Source of the DNA: Chitinophaga sp. Ak27
GTDB taxonomy: Bacteria; Bacteroidota; Bacteroidia; Chitinophagales; Chitinophagaceae
Reading direction: 5' to 3'
DNA length: 64,000 bases
Assembly (NCBI RefSeq): GCF_012726295.1
Contig: NZ_JABAOB010000002.1
Coordinates: forward strand, 744,001-808,000
Under the pieces are notes generated by a model that made no database searches, was not told where the DNA came from, and saw nothing but the letters and a program-made list of their open reading frames with translations. Positions 9,617 to 17,857 of this stretch are shown piece by piece (within the stretch, counting starts at the first letter, position 1; each line of letters begins with the position of its first letter). A program made the translations under genes and the position numbers.

Positions 9617-9648
9617 ATTGCTGAACAGCGCAAGGCCCTCGAAAAAAA

Positions 9649-9685
9649 TTTGTTGGATTAAAAATACATCGTAATATTGCGATGT
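9649..9685 (+). promoter_or_regulatory. ars operon promoter with overlapping ArsR operator
   Basis: TTTG (9649-9652), exactly 19 bp, then TAATATTG (9672-9679) fits the Bacteroidota promoter with one mismatch. The -7 box lies inside a 20-bp palindrome at 9666-9685, with ACATCG arms and only one mismatched pair in ten. ArsR-type repressors bind such palindromes and block RNA polymerase; As(III) binding releases them. A related palindrome precedes arsM. Confidence 0.7.
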
Positions 9686-9700
9686 AATAAGCATAGGTTT

Positions 9701-10030
9701 ATGGGCGCCACGAAGACAGATTTATTCACCAAAGAGCAGAATGAAATAGCCGCTATGGCCAAGGCATTGGCACATCCTGCCCGTATCGCCATCCTGCAAT
9801 ACCTGGTGAAAAAGAATGCCTGCGTATGCGGCGACCTGGTAGACGAATTAGGGCTGGCACAGGCCACCACTTCCCAACATCTGAAAGAGCTGAAAACAGC
9901 AGGCATTATACAGGGAACTATTGAAGGCGTGAGCGTATGCTATTGTATCAATCCCAAAGTATGGAAGCAGTACAAGGAACTGTTTAATGTCTTCTTTAAA
10001 GAGGTAGACCTACAGCAAACCTGCTGCTGA
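9701..10030 (+). CDS. arsR: ArsR/SmtB-family arsenic-responsive repressor
   Basis: 109 residues from the ATG at 9701; a TTG at 9679 upstream lies inside the operator and is not used as start. The winged helix holds ACVCGDLVDELGLAQATTSQ; the Cys-Val-Cys pair in the DNA-recognition region matches the As(III)-binding motif of E. coli-type ArsR. The protein ends in QQTCC, giving further thiols. It should repress this operon and let go on binding arsenite. First gene of arsR-arsM-acr3-arsC. Confidence 0.92.
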   Translation: MGATKTDLFTKEQNEIAAMAKALAHPARIAILQYLVKKNACVCGDLVDELGLAQATTSQHLKELKTAGIIQGTIEGVSVCYCINPKVWKQYKELFNVFFKEVDLQQTCC

Positions 10031-10047
10031 TATTTTTTTACCTGCAT

Positions 10048-10067
10048 TTATCGCAATATTGCAATAA
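10048..10067 (+). promoter_or_regulatory. Second ArsR operator, upstream of arsM
   Basis: Palindrome with the perfect core GCAATATTGC (10053-10062), extending to 20 bp with one mismatched pair. It shares the pattern ATCGyAATATTGCrAT with the operator in front of arsR. It sits in the 55-bp arsR-arsM gap, 18 bp before the arsM ATG, and may give arsM separate control. Confidence 0.6.
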
Positions 10068-10085
10068 TACAATAAATAAAACGCT

Positions 10086-10925
10086 ATGACTACTGATGAA
10101 CAAATGAAGGAGATCGTAAAACAGAAATATAGTGAAATCGCTTTACAAGACAAGGCTACCAACGCTGCCTCCTGCTGCGGTTCCGGTTGTTGCTCTACAG
10201 AAGTATACAACATTATGAGTGATGACTATACAACGTTAGAAGGCTATCAGCCTGACGCTGACCTGGGGTTGGGCTGCGGACTGCCTACCCAGTTTGCCAA
10301 AATCAGGCAAGGGGATACGGTGATTGATCTGGGTTCCGGCGCGGGCAACGACTGTTTTATTGCCCGGCAGGAAACAGGTGAAACAGGAAAAGTAATAGGC
10401 ATCGATTTTACGCCTGCCATGATTGAAAAAGCCCGGGCAAACGCAGAGAAGCTACATTTCAATAACGTAGAGTTCCGCCAGGGGGATATCGAGAAAATGC
10501 CGGTCACCGCCAATGTAGCCGATGTGATTGTCAGCAATTGCGTATTGAACCTGGTGCCCAATAAAGATGGGGTTATCAAAGAAATATACCGCGTACTGAA
10601 ACCCGGTGGACACTTCAGCATTTCCGATATCGTGTTGGAGGGCGAGTTGCCCGCTACCATTCAACGGGCCGCTGAAATGTATGCAGGCTGTGTATCCGGC
10701 GCTATACAAAAACAGGCGTACCTGGACATGATTGAAAACAATGGCTTCAAAAACATCACTATTCAGAAAGAAAAGTCCATTACCATTCCGGATGATATCC
10801 TGGCTAATTATTTGAGCACGGAGGAAATAGCAGCATTTCGTGCAGGTAATACAGGTATATACAGCATCACCGTATATGCCGAAAAGCCAGCTGATGCTGC
10901 TTGTTGTGCGCCGGGTTGTTGCTGA
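10086..10925 (+). CDS. arsM: Arsenite S-adenosylmethionine methyltransferase
   Basis: 279 residues. A class I methyltransferase fold is shown by the SAM motif [13 protein letters not shown] and the acidic residue in [10 protein letters not shown]. Cysteines expected for As(III) binding are present: [15 protein letters not shown] and YAGCVSG, which align with the three catalytic cysteines of characterised ArsM. The enzyme methylates arsenite to methylated and partly volatile arsenicals in the cytosol. Cys-rich pairs at both ends (SCCGSGCC near residue 28 and ACCAPGCC at the C-terminus) may help capture arsenic. It is preceded by its own ArsR-like palindrome and followed by the efflux gene. Confidence 0.94.
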   Translation: MTTDEQMKEIVKQKYSEIALQDKATNAASCCGSGCCSTEVYNIMSDDYTTLEGYQPDADLGLGCGLPTQFAKIRQGDTVIDLGSGAGNDCFIARQETGETGKVIGIDFTPAMIEKARANAEKLHFNNVEFRQGDIEKMPVTANVADVIVSNCVLNLVPNKDGVIKEIYRVLKPGGHFSISDIVLEGELPATIQRAAEMYAGCVSGAIQKQAYLDMIENNGFKNITIQKEKSITIPDDILANYLSTEEIAAFRAGNTGIYSITVYAEKPADAACCAPGCC

Positions 10926-10965
10926 TCAACGCCGTTATATATTTTATTACATAGACAACATTACC

Positions 10966-12042
10966 ATGCAAAACTCTCATCCGGCCCAACGTAAGCAGCT
11001 GGGCTTCCTGGATCGTTACCTTACCTTATGGATTTTCCTCGCAATGGCTGGCGGCGTAGCGATCGGGTACTTTATACCGTCATCTTCAACGTTTATCCAT
11101 TCCTTTTCATCAGGTACCACTAATATTCCCCTGGCTATAGGGCTGATTTTGATGATGTACCCACCATTGGCTAAAGTAAAATACGAGAACATGGGAGAGG
11201 TGTTCCGTAATACAAAGGTGTTGACTGTTTCTTTGGTACTTAACTGGGTAATCGGACCAATCCTCATGTTTATCCTTGCGGTGCTATTTCTGCATGGTTA
11301 TCCTGAATATATGACAGGTCTCATCCTGATTGGCCTGGCCCGTTGTATTGCCATGGTCATCGTATGGAACGAACTGGCGGAAGGCAACCGCGAATATGCA
11401 GCCGGTCTGGTGGCCTTAAACAGCATCTTCCAGGTATTGTTGTACAGCGTTTATGCCTATATTTTCATCACCTGGTTGCCCACCGTTTTCGGCATGAAGG
11501 GGATTACAGTGCCCATATCCATTGCAGAAATCGCGAGAAGCGTGGGTATCTACCTGGGTATTCCGTTTGCAGCCGGCGTCATCAGCCGCTACAGCCTCAT
11601 TGCCTGGAAAGGGGAGAAGTGGTTCCAGGAGAAATATGTTCCTTTCATTTCACCGGTTACTTTAATCGCCCTGTTGTTTACCATTGTGGTGATGTTTAGT
11701 CTTAAAGGAGAATTGATTGTACAAATACCATTCGACGTTGTTAGGATCGCTATTCCATTGGTGATATACTTTTGCATAATGTTCCTGGTAAGTTTCCTGT
11801 TAGGCAAAGCGATGGGCGCCGATTATTCCCGTAATGCTTCTATTGCTTTTACTGCGGCGGGCAACAACTTTGAGCTGGCTATTGCCGTCGCTATCGGCGT
11901 ATTTGGTATCAACTCCGGTCAGGCTTTTGTGGGTGTAATCGGGCCCCTGGTAGAAGTGCCCGCATTGATTGCCCTGGTAAACGTTGCCTTCTGGCTGAGG
12001 AAGAAATGGTACGATACTCCTGTCTCCACTATTAAAGCGTAA
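10966..12042 (+). CDS. acr3: ACR3-family arsenite efflux permease
   Basis: 358 residues from the ATG at 10966 ([19 protein letters not shown]); an upstream in-frame ATG at 10840 lies inside arsM and gives 42 residues unlike the family. About ten membrane segments are visible. The conserved family Cys is in [18 protein letters not shown], and [20 protein letters not shown] is the second family signature. ACR3 pumps arsenite out across the inner membrane using the proton motive force. It lies 40 bp after arsM and 31 bp before arsC. Confidence 0.95.
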   Translation: MQNSHPAQRKQLGFLDRYLTLWIFLAMAGGVAIGYFIPSSSTFIHSFSSGTTNIPLAIGLILMMYPPLAKVKYENMGEVFRNTKVLTVSLVLNWVIGPILMFILAVLFLHGYPEYMTGLILIGLARCIAMVIVWNELAEGNREYAAGLVALNSIFQVLLYSVYAYIFITWLPTVFGMKGITVPISIAEIARSVGIYLGIPFAAGVISRYSLIAWKGEKWFQEKYVPFISPVTLIALLFTIVVMFSLKGELIVQIPFDVVRIAIPLVIYFCIMFLVSFLLGKAMGADYSRNASIAFTAAGNNFELAIAVAIGVFGINSGQAFVGVIGPLVEVPALIALVNVAFWLRKKWYDTPVSTIKA

Positions 12043-12073
12043 ATACCTTTAAAAACTATATACCTTACATCAA

Positions 12074-12487
12074 ATGAAAAAAATATTGGTGCTTTGTACC
12101 GGCAACAGCTGCCGCAGCCAGATAGCAGAAGGCTATCTCAGACATTTTGCCGGTGATAAGGCGGAAATTTATAGCGCTGGCGTAGAAACCCATGGCGTCA
12201 ATCCCAGGGCCATCACTACCATGGCGGAAGATGGTATTGATATTTCCGCACACACCTCCAACAACGTGGTGGAGTACAGTGATATTCCATTCGACTACGT
12301 CATTACCGTTTGTGACAATGCTAAAGAAAGGTGTCCTTTCTTTCCCACCACTGCGCGAAAATTTCATGAAAATTTCCCGGACCCAGCTAAAGCTGTTGGT
12401 ACCGAAGAAGAAATTATGCAGCAGTTCAGGGTGGTAAGACAGTTGATTAAAGATTATTCCAGTGCATTTGTGGCTGCTCACCTCTAA
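12074..12487 (+). CDS. arsC: Arsenate reductase, low-molecular-weight-phosphatase type
   Basis: 137 residues. The P-loop CTGNSCRS at residues 8-15 has the CX5R motif of LMW-phosphatase-fold arsenate reductases. A second pair of cysteines occurs in VCDNAKERCPFF, matching the redox shuttle of thioredoxin-coupled ArsC (S. aureus pI258 type). It reduces arsenate to arsenite, which Acr3 exports or ArsM methylates. Last gene of the operon, with a terminator directly behind. Confidence 0.94.
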   Translation: MKKILVLCTGNSCRSQIAEGYLRHFAGDKAEIYSAGVETHGVNPRAITTMAEDGIDISAHTSNNVVEYSDIPFDYVITVCDNAKERCPFFPTTARKFHENFPDPAKAVGTEEEIMQQFRVVRQLIKDYSSAFVAAHL

Positions 12488-12509
12488 TATAACTACTGCT
12501 TGATATTTG

Positions 12510-12545
12510 AATCCCTTGCTTAAAAAGAATAGGCAGGGGATTTTT
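12510..12545 (+). terminator. Terminator of the ars operon
   Basis: AATCCCTTGC (12510-12519) pairs with GCAGGGGATT (12533-12542) with one wobble; a T run follows to 12545. Confidence 0.75.
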
Positions 12546-12668
12546 CTTACTATCAAATTGTTGCTCTGAATCTCATAGTCCTGAGCCATTCAACAAAGCA
12601 TATTTGAGCTATACAACAAAGCAGATATTCCCCGCTTCCCGGACCTTTGTGATGTAAAAACAAAACAC

Positions 12669-14084
12669 ATGAAAAACATCACAAAAGGTTATATCAATGG
12701 GGAGTTTGTAACACTCCATGGAACACAGGTTTTTAATTTGATCAATCCCACCAATCACCAGCTAGTGGGCCAGGTGACCCTGGGCGATGAAGAAGATGTA
12801 CAGCGGGCTATTGCTGCGGCTAAAGCGGCTTTTACCTCATTCTCTCAAACAAGCATAGCTACCCGTATTGAGCTGCTGGAAAGTTTAAAACAGGCGGTGA
12901 GTAAACGAGAAAAGGACCTCATAGAAGTGATGATCCTGGAATACGGCGGCACCCGGCAGTTCTGTACCATGAGCCTGCAAAATGCCATTGGGTCTTTCGA
13001 CAATATGATAGCCACGCTGCGTCATTTTGAGTTTCAACGGAAATCCGGCAATACATTTATCCAGCTTACACCCGTAGGAGTAGTAGGTATCATCACCCCT
13101 TGGAACTCCAGCAACAGCTTCATTTGCAGCAAGCTGGCCACCGCTATAGCAGCTGGTTGTACCGTGGTGGTAAAACCCAGTGAAATGAGCGCGTTGCAAA
13201 CGCAGTTGCTCACAGAATGTTTCCATGAAGCAGGATTGCCCAAAGGCGTTTATAACATGGTGAACGGACTGGGAAATATCGTAGGAAGCGCTATCACCAA
13301 CCACCCGGATATTGCCAAGATATCATTTACCGGATCAACTGTTACTGGCAAACAAATTGCCCGGTCGGCCGTGGATACAGTTAAACGGGTGACCCTGGAG
13401 CTGGGAGGTAAGTCGCCGAATATTATTCTGGAAGACGCCGACTTTGAGCAGGCCATTCCCCAGGCGGTATTTGGGGCATATATGAACAGTGGACAAGCCT
13501 GTATTGCGCCTACCCGGTTATTGGTACCCAGGGCCAAACTGGAAACGGTTAACCAGATCGCTAAAGCGGCAGCAGCACGCGTGGTAGTGGGTAATCCGGC
13601 TAACGATGCTACCAATGTGGGACCAATGGTATCCGAAAAACAATTCGAGCGCGTACAGCATTACATCCAGGTGGGACTGGATGAAGGCGCTACCCTGCTA
13701 GCAGGAGGGCCGGGTAAGCCGGCCGGCCTGGAAGAAGGGAATTTTGTAAAAGCTACCATTTTTACGAATGTCCGAAACGATATGCGTATTGCCCAGGAAG
13801 AAATTTTTGGCCCGGTACTATCCATCATTCCCTATGAAAATGAAGAAGAGGCGATTGCCATTGCCAATGATACCGTGTATGGACTAGCGGCCTATGTAAC
13901 GGCTGCCGACGAAGACAAAGCGCTGAAAGTGGCCTCCAGGATTGACGCCGGCAGGGTATGTATCAATGGATTCAAACATGATCCCATGGCGCCTTTTGGA
14001 GGCTTTAAGCAATCCGGCCTTGGACGCGAATTTGGCGTATATGGATTGGAAGAGTACCTGGAACCTAAATCCATCCTGTTATAG
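12669..14084 (+). CDS. NAD(P)-dependent aldehyde dehydrogenase
   Basis: 471 residues. Family motifs are clear: TPWNSSNSF in the cofactor site, KPSEMSALQ, the Rossmann segment FTGSTVTGK, the general-base Glu in VTLELGGKSPN, and the nucleophile Cys in NSGQACIAPTR. The C-terminal signature APFGGFKQSGLGRE is also present. It oxidises an aldehyde to the acid with NAD(P)+ in the cytosol; the substrate is not evident. An AraC-type regulator gene follows 13 bp later and probably shares its transcript. Confidence 0.94.
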   Translation: MKNITKGYINGEFVTLHGTQVFNLINPTNHQLVGQVTLGDEEDVQRAIAAAKAAFTSFSQTSIATRIELLESLKQAVSKREKDLIEVMILEYGGTRQFCTMSLQNAIGSFDNMIATLRHFEFQRKSGNTFIQLTPVGVVGIITPWNSSNSFICSKLATAIAAGCTVVVKPSEMSALQTQLLTECFHEAGLPKGVYNMVNGLGNIVGSAITNHPDIAKISFTGSTVTGKQIARSAVDTVKRVTLELGGKSPNIILEDADFEQAIPQAVFGAYMNSGQACIAPTRLLVPRAKLETVNQIAKAAAARVVVGNPANDATNVGPMVSEKQFERVQHYIQVGLDEGATLLAGGPGKPAGLEEGNFVKATIFTNVRNDMRIAQEEIFGPVLSIIPYENEEEAIAIANDTVYGLAAYVTAADEDKALKVASRIDAGRVCINGFKHDPMAPFGGFKQSGLGREFGVYGLEEYLEPKSILL

Positions 14085-14097
14085 ACTGCAAATCAAA

Positions 14098-14967
14098 ATG
14101 TTTTATATTTATGAACATCGCCCGGGCATGTACCGGGCCATGTTTATATACAGACCGATAAATAAAATGCCTGATAATACGAGCAATATTAATTATTCCT
14201 GTCACTTTACCGTATTCCGGGAAGGAGAGCAGTTTGTTACCCACCATAGCCTGGCAATGATAATTTCAGGAGAGATGGAACTAAATGATGGTACCGAACG
14301 GAAAATATTCAGGAAAGGCGATATCTATCTTGCCAGGAAGAACCAGTTGTTGAAGTTTATTAAAAATCCAACGGAGAAAGAGGAGTTTAAGTCTTTGTCC
14401 ATCCGGTTTGGAGAGGAGTTACTTCGGCAAGCCAGCGCCCGGGAGGCTTTTCAGCTGGAGGAAAAACTCACTACGCCCTCATTTATTGATTTGTCGACAG
14501 CGCCCCACTTGTTTTATTTCATGGAGTCGCTATTGCAATACAAGGATCTACTTGAAAATAAAGCCCCGGAACTGCTGGAACTGAAACAACAGGAAGCCCT
14601 GATGTTATTGTTTGCGTACGATAAAAACCTGAAAAAGGTATTATTTGATTTTTCAGATCCATATAAAATCAACCTGGAAGAATTTATGCAGCAGAACTAC
14701 CACTTCAATGTGAGGCTGGAGCGTTTTGCCTATCTGACTGGGCGGAGCCTGGCCACCTTTAAGCGGGACTTTCAGAAGATATTTCAGACTTCGCCCCGCA
14801 GCTGGCTGCAGCAACGGCGTTTGCAGGAGGCCTATTTCCTGATTACCCAAAAAAGGCAACGCCCCAATGATATTTACCTCGACCTGGGCTTTGAAGATTT
14901 GTCGCATTTTTCTTTTGCTTTCAGGAAACAGTTTGGACAAGCGCCTTCGGAGTTGTTGAAGAGTTGA
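14098..14967 (+). CDS. AraC-family transcriptional regulator
   Basis: 289 residues from the ATG at 14098, 13 bp after the dehydrogenase stop; the ATG at 14167 (MPDNTSNINYSC) is an alternative that would give 266 residues. The N-terminal part has a cupin-like strand pattern (FTVFREGEQF, ISGEMELNDGTERKIFRKGD) seen in Bacteroidota AraC regulators. The C-terminal HTH pair is FAYLTGRSLATFKRDFQKIF and IYLDLGFEDLSHFSFAFRKQ. It probably controls the aldehyde dehydrogenase gene in the same transcript. Confidence 0.9.
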   Translation: MFYIYEHRPGMYRAMFIYRPINKMPDNTSNINYSCHFTVFREGEQFVTHHSLAMIISGEMELNDGTERKIFRKGDIYLARKNQLLKFIKNPTEKEEFKSLSIRFGEELLRQASAREAFQLEEKLTTPSFIDLSTAPHLFYFMESLLQYKDLLENKAPELLELKQQEALMLLFAYDKNLKKVLFDFSDPYKINLEEFMQQNYHFNVRLERFAYLTGRSLATFKRDFQKIFQTSPRSWLQQRRLQEAYFLITQKRQRPNDIYLDLGFEDLSHFSFAFRKQFGQAPSELLKS

Positions 14968-15081
14968 AGCGTTATTTATTGTGGGACTTTCTATGATTTT
15001 GCGTTGGATAACCATCCGTAGATTTGCAAACAGCATGGGCGGGTTGAGGAATTTTTAATATATTCGTTCAAATATCCCTAT

Positions 15082-15291
15082 ATGAAAATCAGGCCACTAA
15101 ATTATACGCCCTGGTATAATAATCCGAGAACGCTTACCCTGTTAATTATTTTCATGCCTGTTGTTGGATTAATTGGACTTGTGAAAACAACGCTTATTTC
15201 AGGAAGGAAGAAGTTGCTGATGATTCCCGCCTTTATAGCTATCATCATCGGTTTGGTGTTATTTTTTACTTTTATTTCGTCTATTCAGTGA
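15082..15291 (+). CDS. Small membrane protein of unknown function
   Basis: 69 residues with two strongly hydrophobic segments (about residues 18-34 and 45-66) separated by the basic turn SGRKK, a helical hairpin with N- and C-termini on the same side. I recognise no family. The orientation is the same as the upstream AraC gene, 114 bp away. Hydrophobic pattern and length support a real gene, but there is no homology argument. Confidence 0.5.
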   Translation: MKIRPLNYTPWYNNPRTLTLLIIFMPVVGLIGLVKTTLISGRKKLLMIPAFIAIIIGLVLFFTFISSIQ

Positions 15292-15533
15292 GCATAAATC
15301 GCTACCTTCACTAGCGTTACAGTAATAAGCTCCATGAAGATTACTATAAACTTACTTCTATGTTTGATTTATTGATTAACGGCCGGGCCTGATCTATCGT
15401 GGCATTATCTCCTATTAAAAGTAATAGCCCTCCATATGGCCTGATACCCCCCTGGCAAAGTCTTATTTCCCCCCGTGTATCTTACTGAGAAGCCCTTAAT
15501 TTTATACTATCGTATACCTCAAATTTCAACATC

Positions 15534-16331
15534 ATGGAAAACCAATATCAGCATCCGAAAGCGGCTACACGGAAAGAATGGCTGGCAGCCAGGATCGCCT
15601 TACTCCGGGAGGAGAAGGAACTTACCAGGCGTAGCGATGAACTGGCACTACGGCGCCAGGAGCTTCCCTGGATCCGGGTGGATAAAGCCTATTATTTCGA
15701 TACCGGTGCCGGCAGGGTATCCCTTGCAGATTTGTTCCAGGGAAGGTCGCAGCTCATGATTTATCACTTTATGTTTGGACCGGACTATGCCGCCGGCTGT
15801 CCTTCCTGCTCTATGATTGCCGATGGCTTTAACGGGATCGACGTTCACCTGGCCAATCATGATGTGATGTTTTGGGCAGTTTCCCGCGCGCCATTACCGA
15901 AATTACAGGCATATAAAGAGCGTATGGGCTGGACTTTCCCCTGGGCGTCATCTCACCCGGGCGATTTCAATCATGATTTCAATGTGTGGTTTACAGAAGA
16001 TGAGCAAAGGGCAGGAGCGGTGGAATACAACTACCGGAAGGAAAGTGCCTTCGAATGGCGTCCGGAGCAGGAGAATGGAGGGCAATCCGCTGAGGCAAAG
16101 TTTGCCGAGATGTGCGGAACAGATGTCCCTACGTTTCATCGCGACCGGCCTGGTATGAGCACCTTCGCTATGGAAGACGGGGTTATTTATCATACCTATT
16201 CTGCCTACGCCCGCGGACTCGACAGCCTGTGGAACGTTTACCAATGGCTGGACCGGGCGCCTAAAGGCCGCAATGAAGCAAACGGCGTTTGGTGGCGCCG
16301 TCATGATGAGTATGATAAACGATCTGTTTGA
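15534..16331 (+). CDS. DUF899-family thioredoxin-like protein
   Basis: 265 residues, full length for the DUF899 family. N-terminal features are the charged helix WLAARIALLREEKELTR and the segment ELPWIRVDKAYYFDT; the thioredoxin-like site is CPSCSMIADGF, where a CPSC pair sits at the position of a thioredoxin CxxC. The end YARGLDSLWNVYQWLDRAPKGRNE is typical. Members are predicted cytosolic dithiol-disulphide oxidoreductases without a firmly known reaction. It stands alone and is convergent with the acyltransferase gene. Confidence 0.88.
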   Translation: MENQYQHPKAATRKEWLAARIALLREEKELTRRSDELALRRQELPWIRVDKAYYFDTGAGRVSLADLFQGRSQLMIYHFMFGPDYAAGCPSCSMIADGFNGIDVHLANHDVMFWAVSRAPLPKLQAYKERMGWTFPWASSHPGDFNHDFNVWFTEDEQRAGAVEYNYRKESAFEWRPEQENGGQSAEAKFAEMCGTDVPTFHRDRPGMSTFAMEDGVIYHTYSAYARGLDSLWNVYQWLDRAPKGRNEANGVWWRRHDEYDKRSV

Positions 16332-16357
16332 CGGTTATATACAGCTGCATTTGTAAA

Positions 16358-16384
16358 GAAGGTCTGTGCAAGGCACAGACCTTC
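16358..16384. terminator. Hairpin between convergent genes
   Basis: Perfect 12-bp inverted repeat (GAAGGTCTGTGC at 16358-16369, three-base loop, complement at 16373-16384) between the convergent DUF899 and acyltransferase genes. There is no strong T run on the plus side; the minus side has a short T-rich tail. Probably a shared terminator. Confidence 0.6.
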
Positions 16385-16396
16385 CGGCTACACTTA

Positions 16397-17509
16397 TTAT
16401 GCGGTAGTTTGCGCTGCCACTTTCCGTTGCTCTTGCTTTTGTACGCTTCGCTGCGTCAGCCATTTTCTCACCGGTTCATCATAGTATCTTAACGCCAGGT
16501 AGCCTAGCAGCACGGTTCCTGCCAATACGGCAAGGGCTGCAAGGTACATATCCCCTGGGGCAGGCTTCATTTTGGTAAGGTAATTACCAAAGAGCCATAC
16601 GGCCCATATATGCGTCATATACAGCGGATAGGAGAGACGGCCTGTAAATACACAGCAGCTGCGCAACCAACCACTCACCTGTGCTCCTGCTCCCAATGAC
16701 AATAATAGCGGAAAGGCAACGATTACCAGTACCATTTCAGTAATCCAGTCTTTTTCATAGTGGGGAAACAGCAGGATGCCTATTAGTAACGCCGCCAGCC
16801 ACAGGAAGTTGAGCCGGTTTTTGATGATAAGGTTGAAGCGGAAAATAGTAAGTCCTGCTAAAAATGAAAAGCTTACCCGTGCAAATCCATCCAGGAACGT
16901 AGGCGCATCCCAGCCGGTGATGATCCAGCCGCGGTGCCGTGCCACTGCTATTATCCAGGCCGCTGATATTACCAGTAGCAACAGCTGCCATCGTTTGGAA
17001 ATACGTAATAACACAAACGCATATACGACATTGATGAGGTATTCCATGAACAGCGACCAGGCCGGTGTATTATAAGGAAACAGGCCACTGAACCTTCCCG
17101 GCAACCAGGGAAAAGGTAATAACAACAATGAACATACGAAGGCCGCCAGTATTTTACCGGTACCTGCTTCTGCTACCGAAGCTGCGCCGATATAAGGATC
17201 AAAAATATATCCCAGCAAGCCAATTACACTTCCCCATATCACCATGGGATGCAGGCGCACCAGGCGATTTCTGAAAAATGCCCGTAACCCCAGCTTGGGC
17301 GCCCGCTCGTCGTAGGCATACCCTATCACAAAACCCGACAGACAGAAGAAAAAATCCACTGCCAGGAAACCATGTCCAATCGGGCTTTTGGTGTAATCGG
17401 GCGAAATAAATTCATATAGGTGAAATACAACAATGGAGAGGGCTGCTAACCCTCTCAAACCATCCAGCACGTCAAAATGCTGTTTGGATTGCAATAGATT
17501 ATTTTCCAT
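16397..17509 (-). CDS. Acyltransferase family 3 membrane protein
   Basis: 370 residues with about ten membrane helices. The N-terminus HFDVLDGLRGLAALSIVVFH carries the family signature including the His at the end of the first helix, and YDERAPKLGLRAFFRNRLVR contains the RxxR-like conserved loop. These integral inner-membrane enzymes move acetyl or other acyl groups to sugars of surface glycans or to other molecules. No glycan biosynthesis genes are next to it, so the acceptor is unknown. Confidence 0.92.
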   Translation of the reverse strand: MENNLLQSKQHFDVLDGLRGLAALSIVVFHLYEFISPDYTKSPIGHGFLAVDFFFCLSGFVIGYAYDERAPKLGLRAFFRNRLVRLHPMVIWGSVIGLLGYIFDPYIGAASVAEAGTGKILAAFVCSLLLLPFPWLPGRFSGLFPYNTPAWSLFMEYLINVVYAFVLLRISKRWQLLLLVISAAWIIAVARHRGWIITGWDAPTFLDGFARVSFSFLAGLTIFRFNLIIKNRLNFLWLAALLIGILLFPHYEKDWITEMVLVIVAFPLLLSLGAGAQVSGWLRSCCVFTGRLSYPLYMTHIWAVWLFGNYLTKMKPAPGDMYLAALAVLAGTVLLGYLALRYYDEPVRKWLTQRSVQKQEQRKVAAQTTA

Positions 17510-17857
17510 AACGCTCGCATATAGTTGACTTAAAATAGCCAGTGATACCAGTAACAGGAAGGTTTTGATAAAATTGATCCGGTTTTGGGTAAAAATATAT
17601 TATGATAGCCAACGATGGCAGGTAGCCGCCATCTAACTTGCACGGAATGTTGCCCGGTATTTCTTATTGCTTCCTCTTTGTATTCCCTTCATAGCGCACT
17701 TGTAACGAGTGATTAACAGACTGCAAAAATAGCATTTGTAATGGTCAAATTAAGAGTGGTATTCCGTCTGTCAAGATAAGATCTTTAACCTTGATTAGAA
17801 TTATTATTGGTCGGACAATGAACTAGTAATTCCACAGATTAACTACCTAATTATTTT
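17510..17857. other. 348-bp intergenic region between divergent genes
   Basis: Divergent spacer between the acyltransferase and the SusC gene. It should hold both promoters. I see no convincing TTTG-N19-TAnnTTTG pair and no clear hairpin, and no short gene I can support. Confidence 0.5.
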
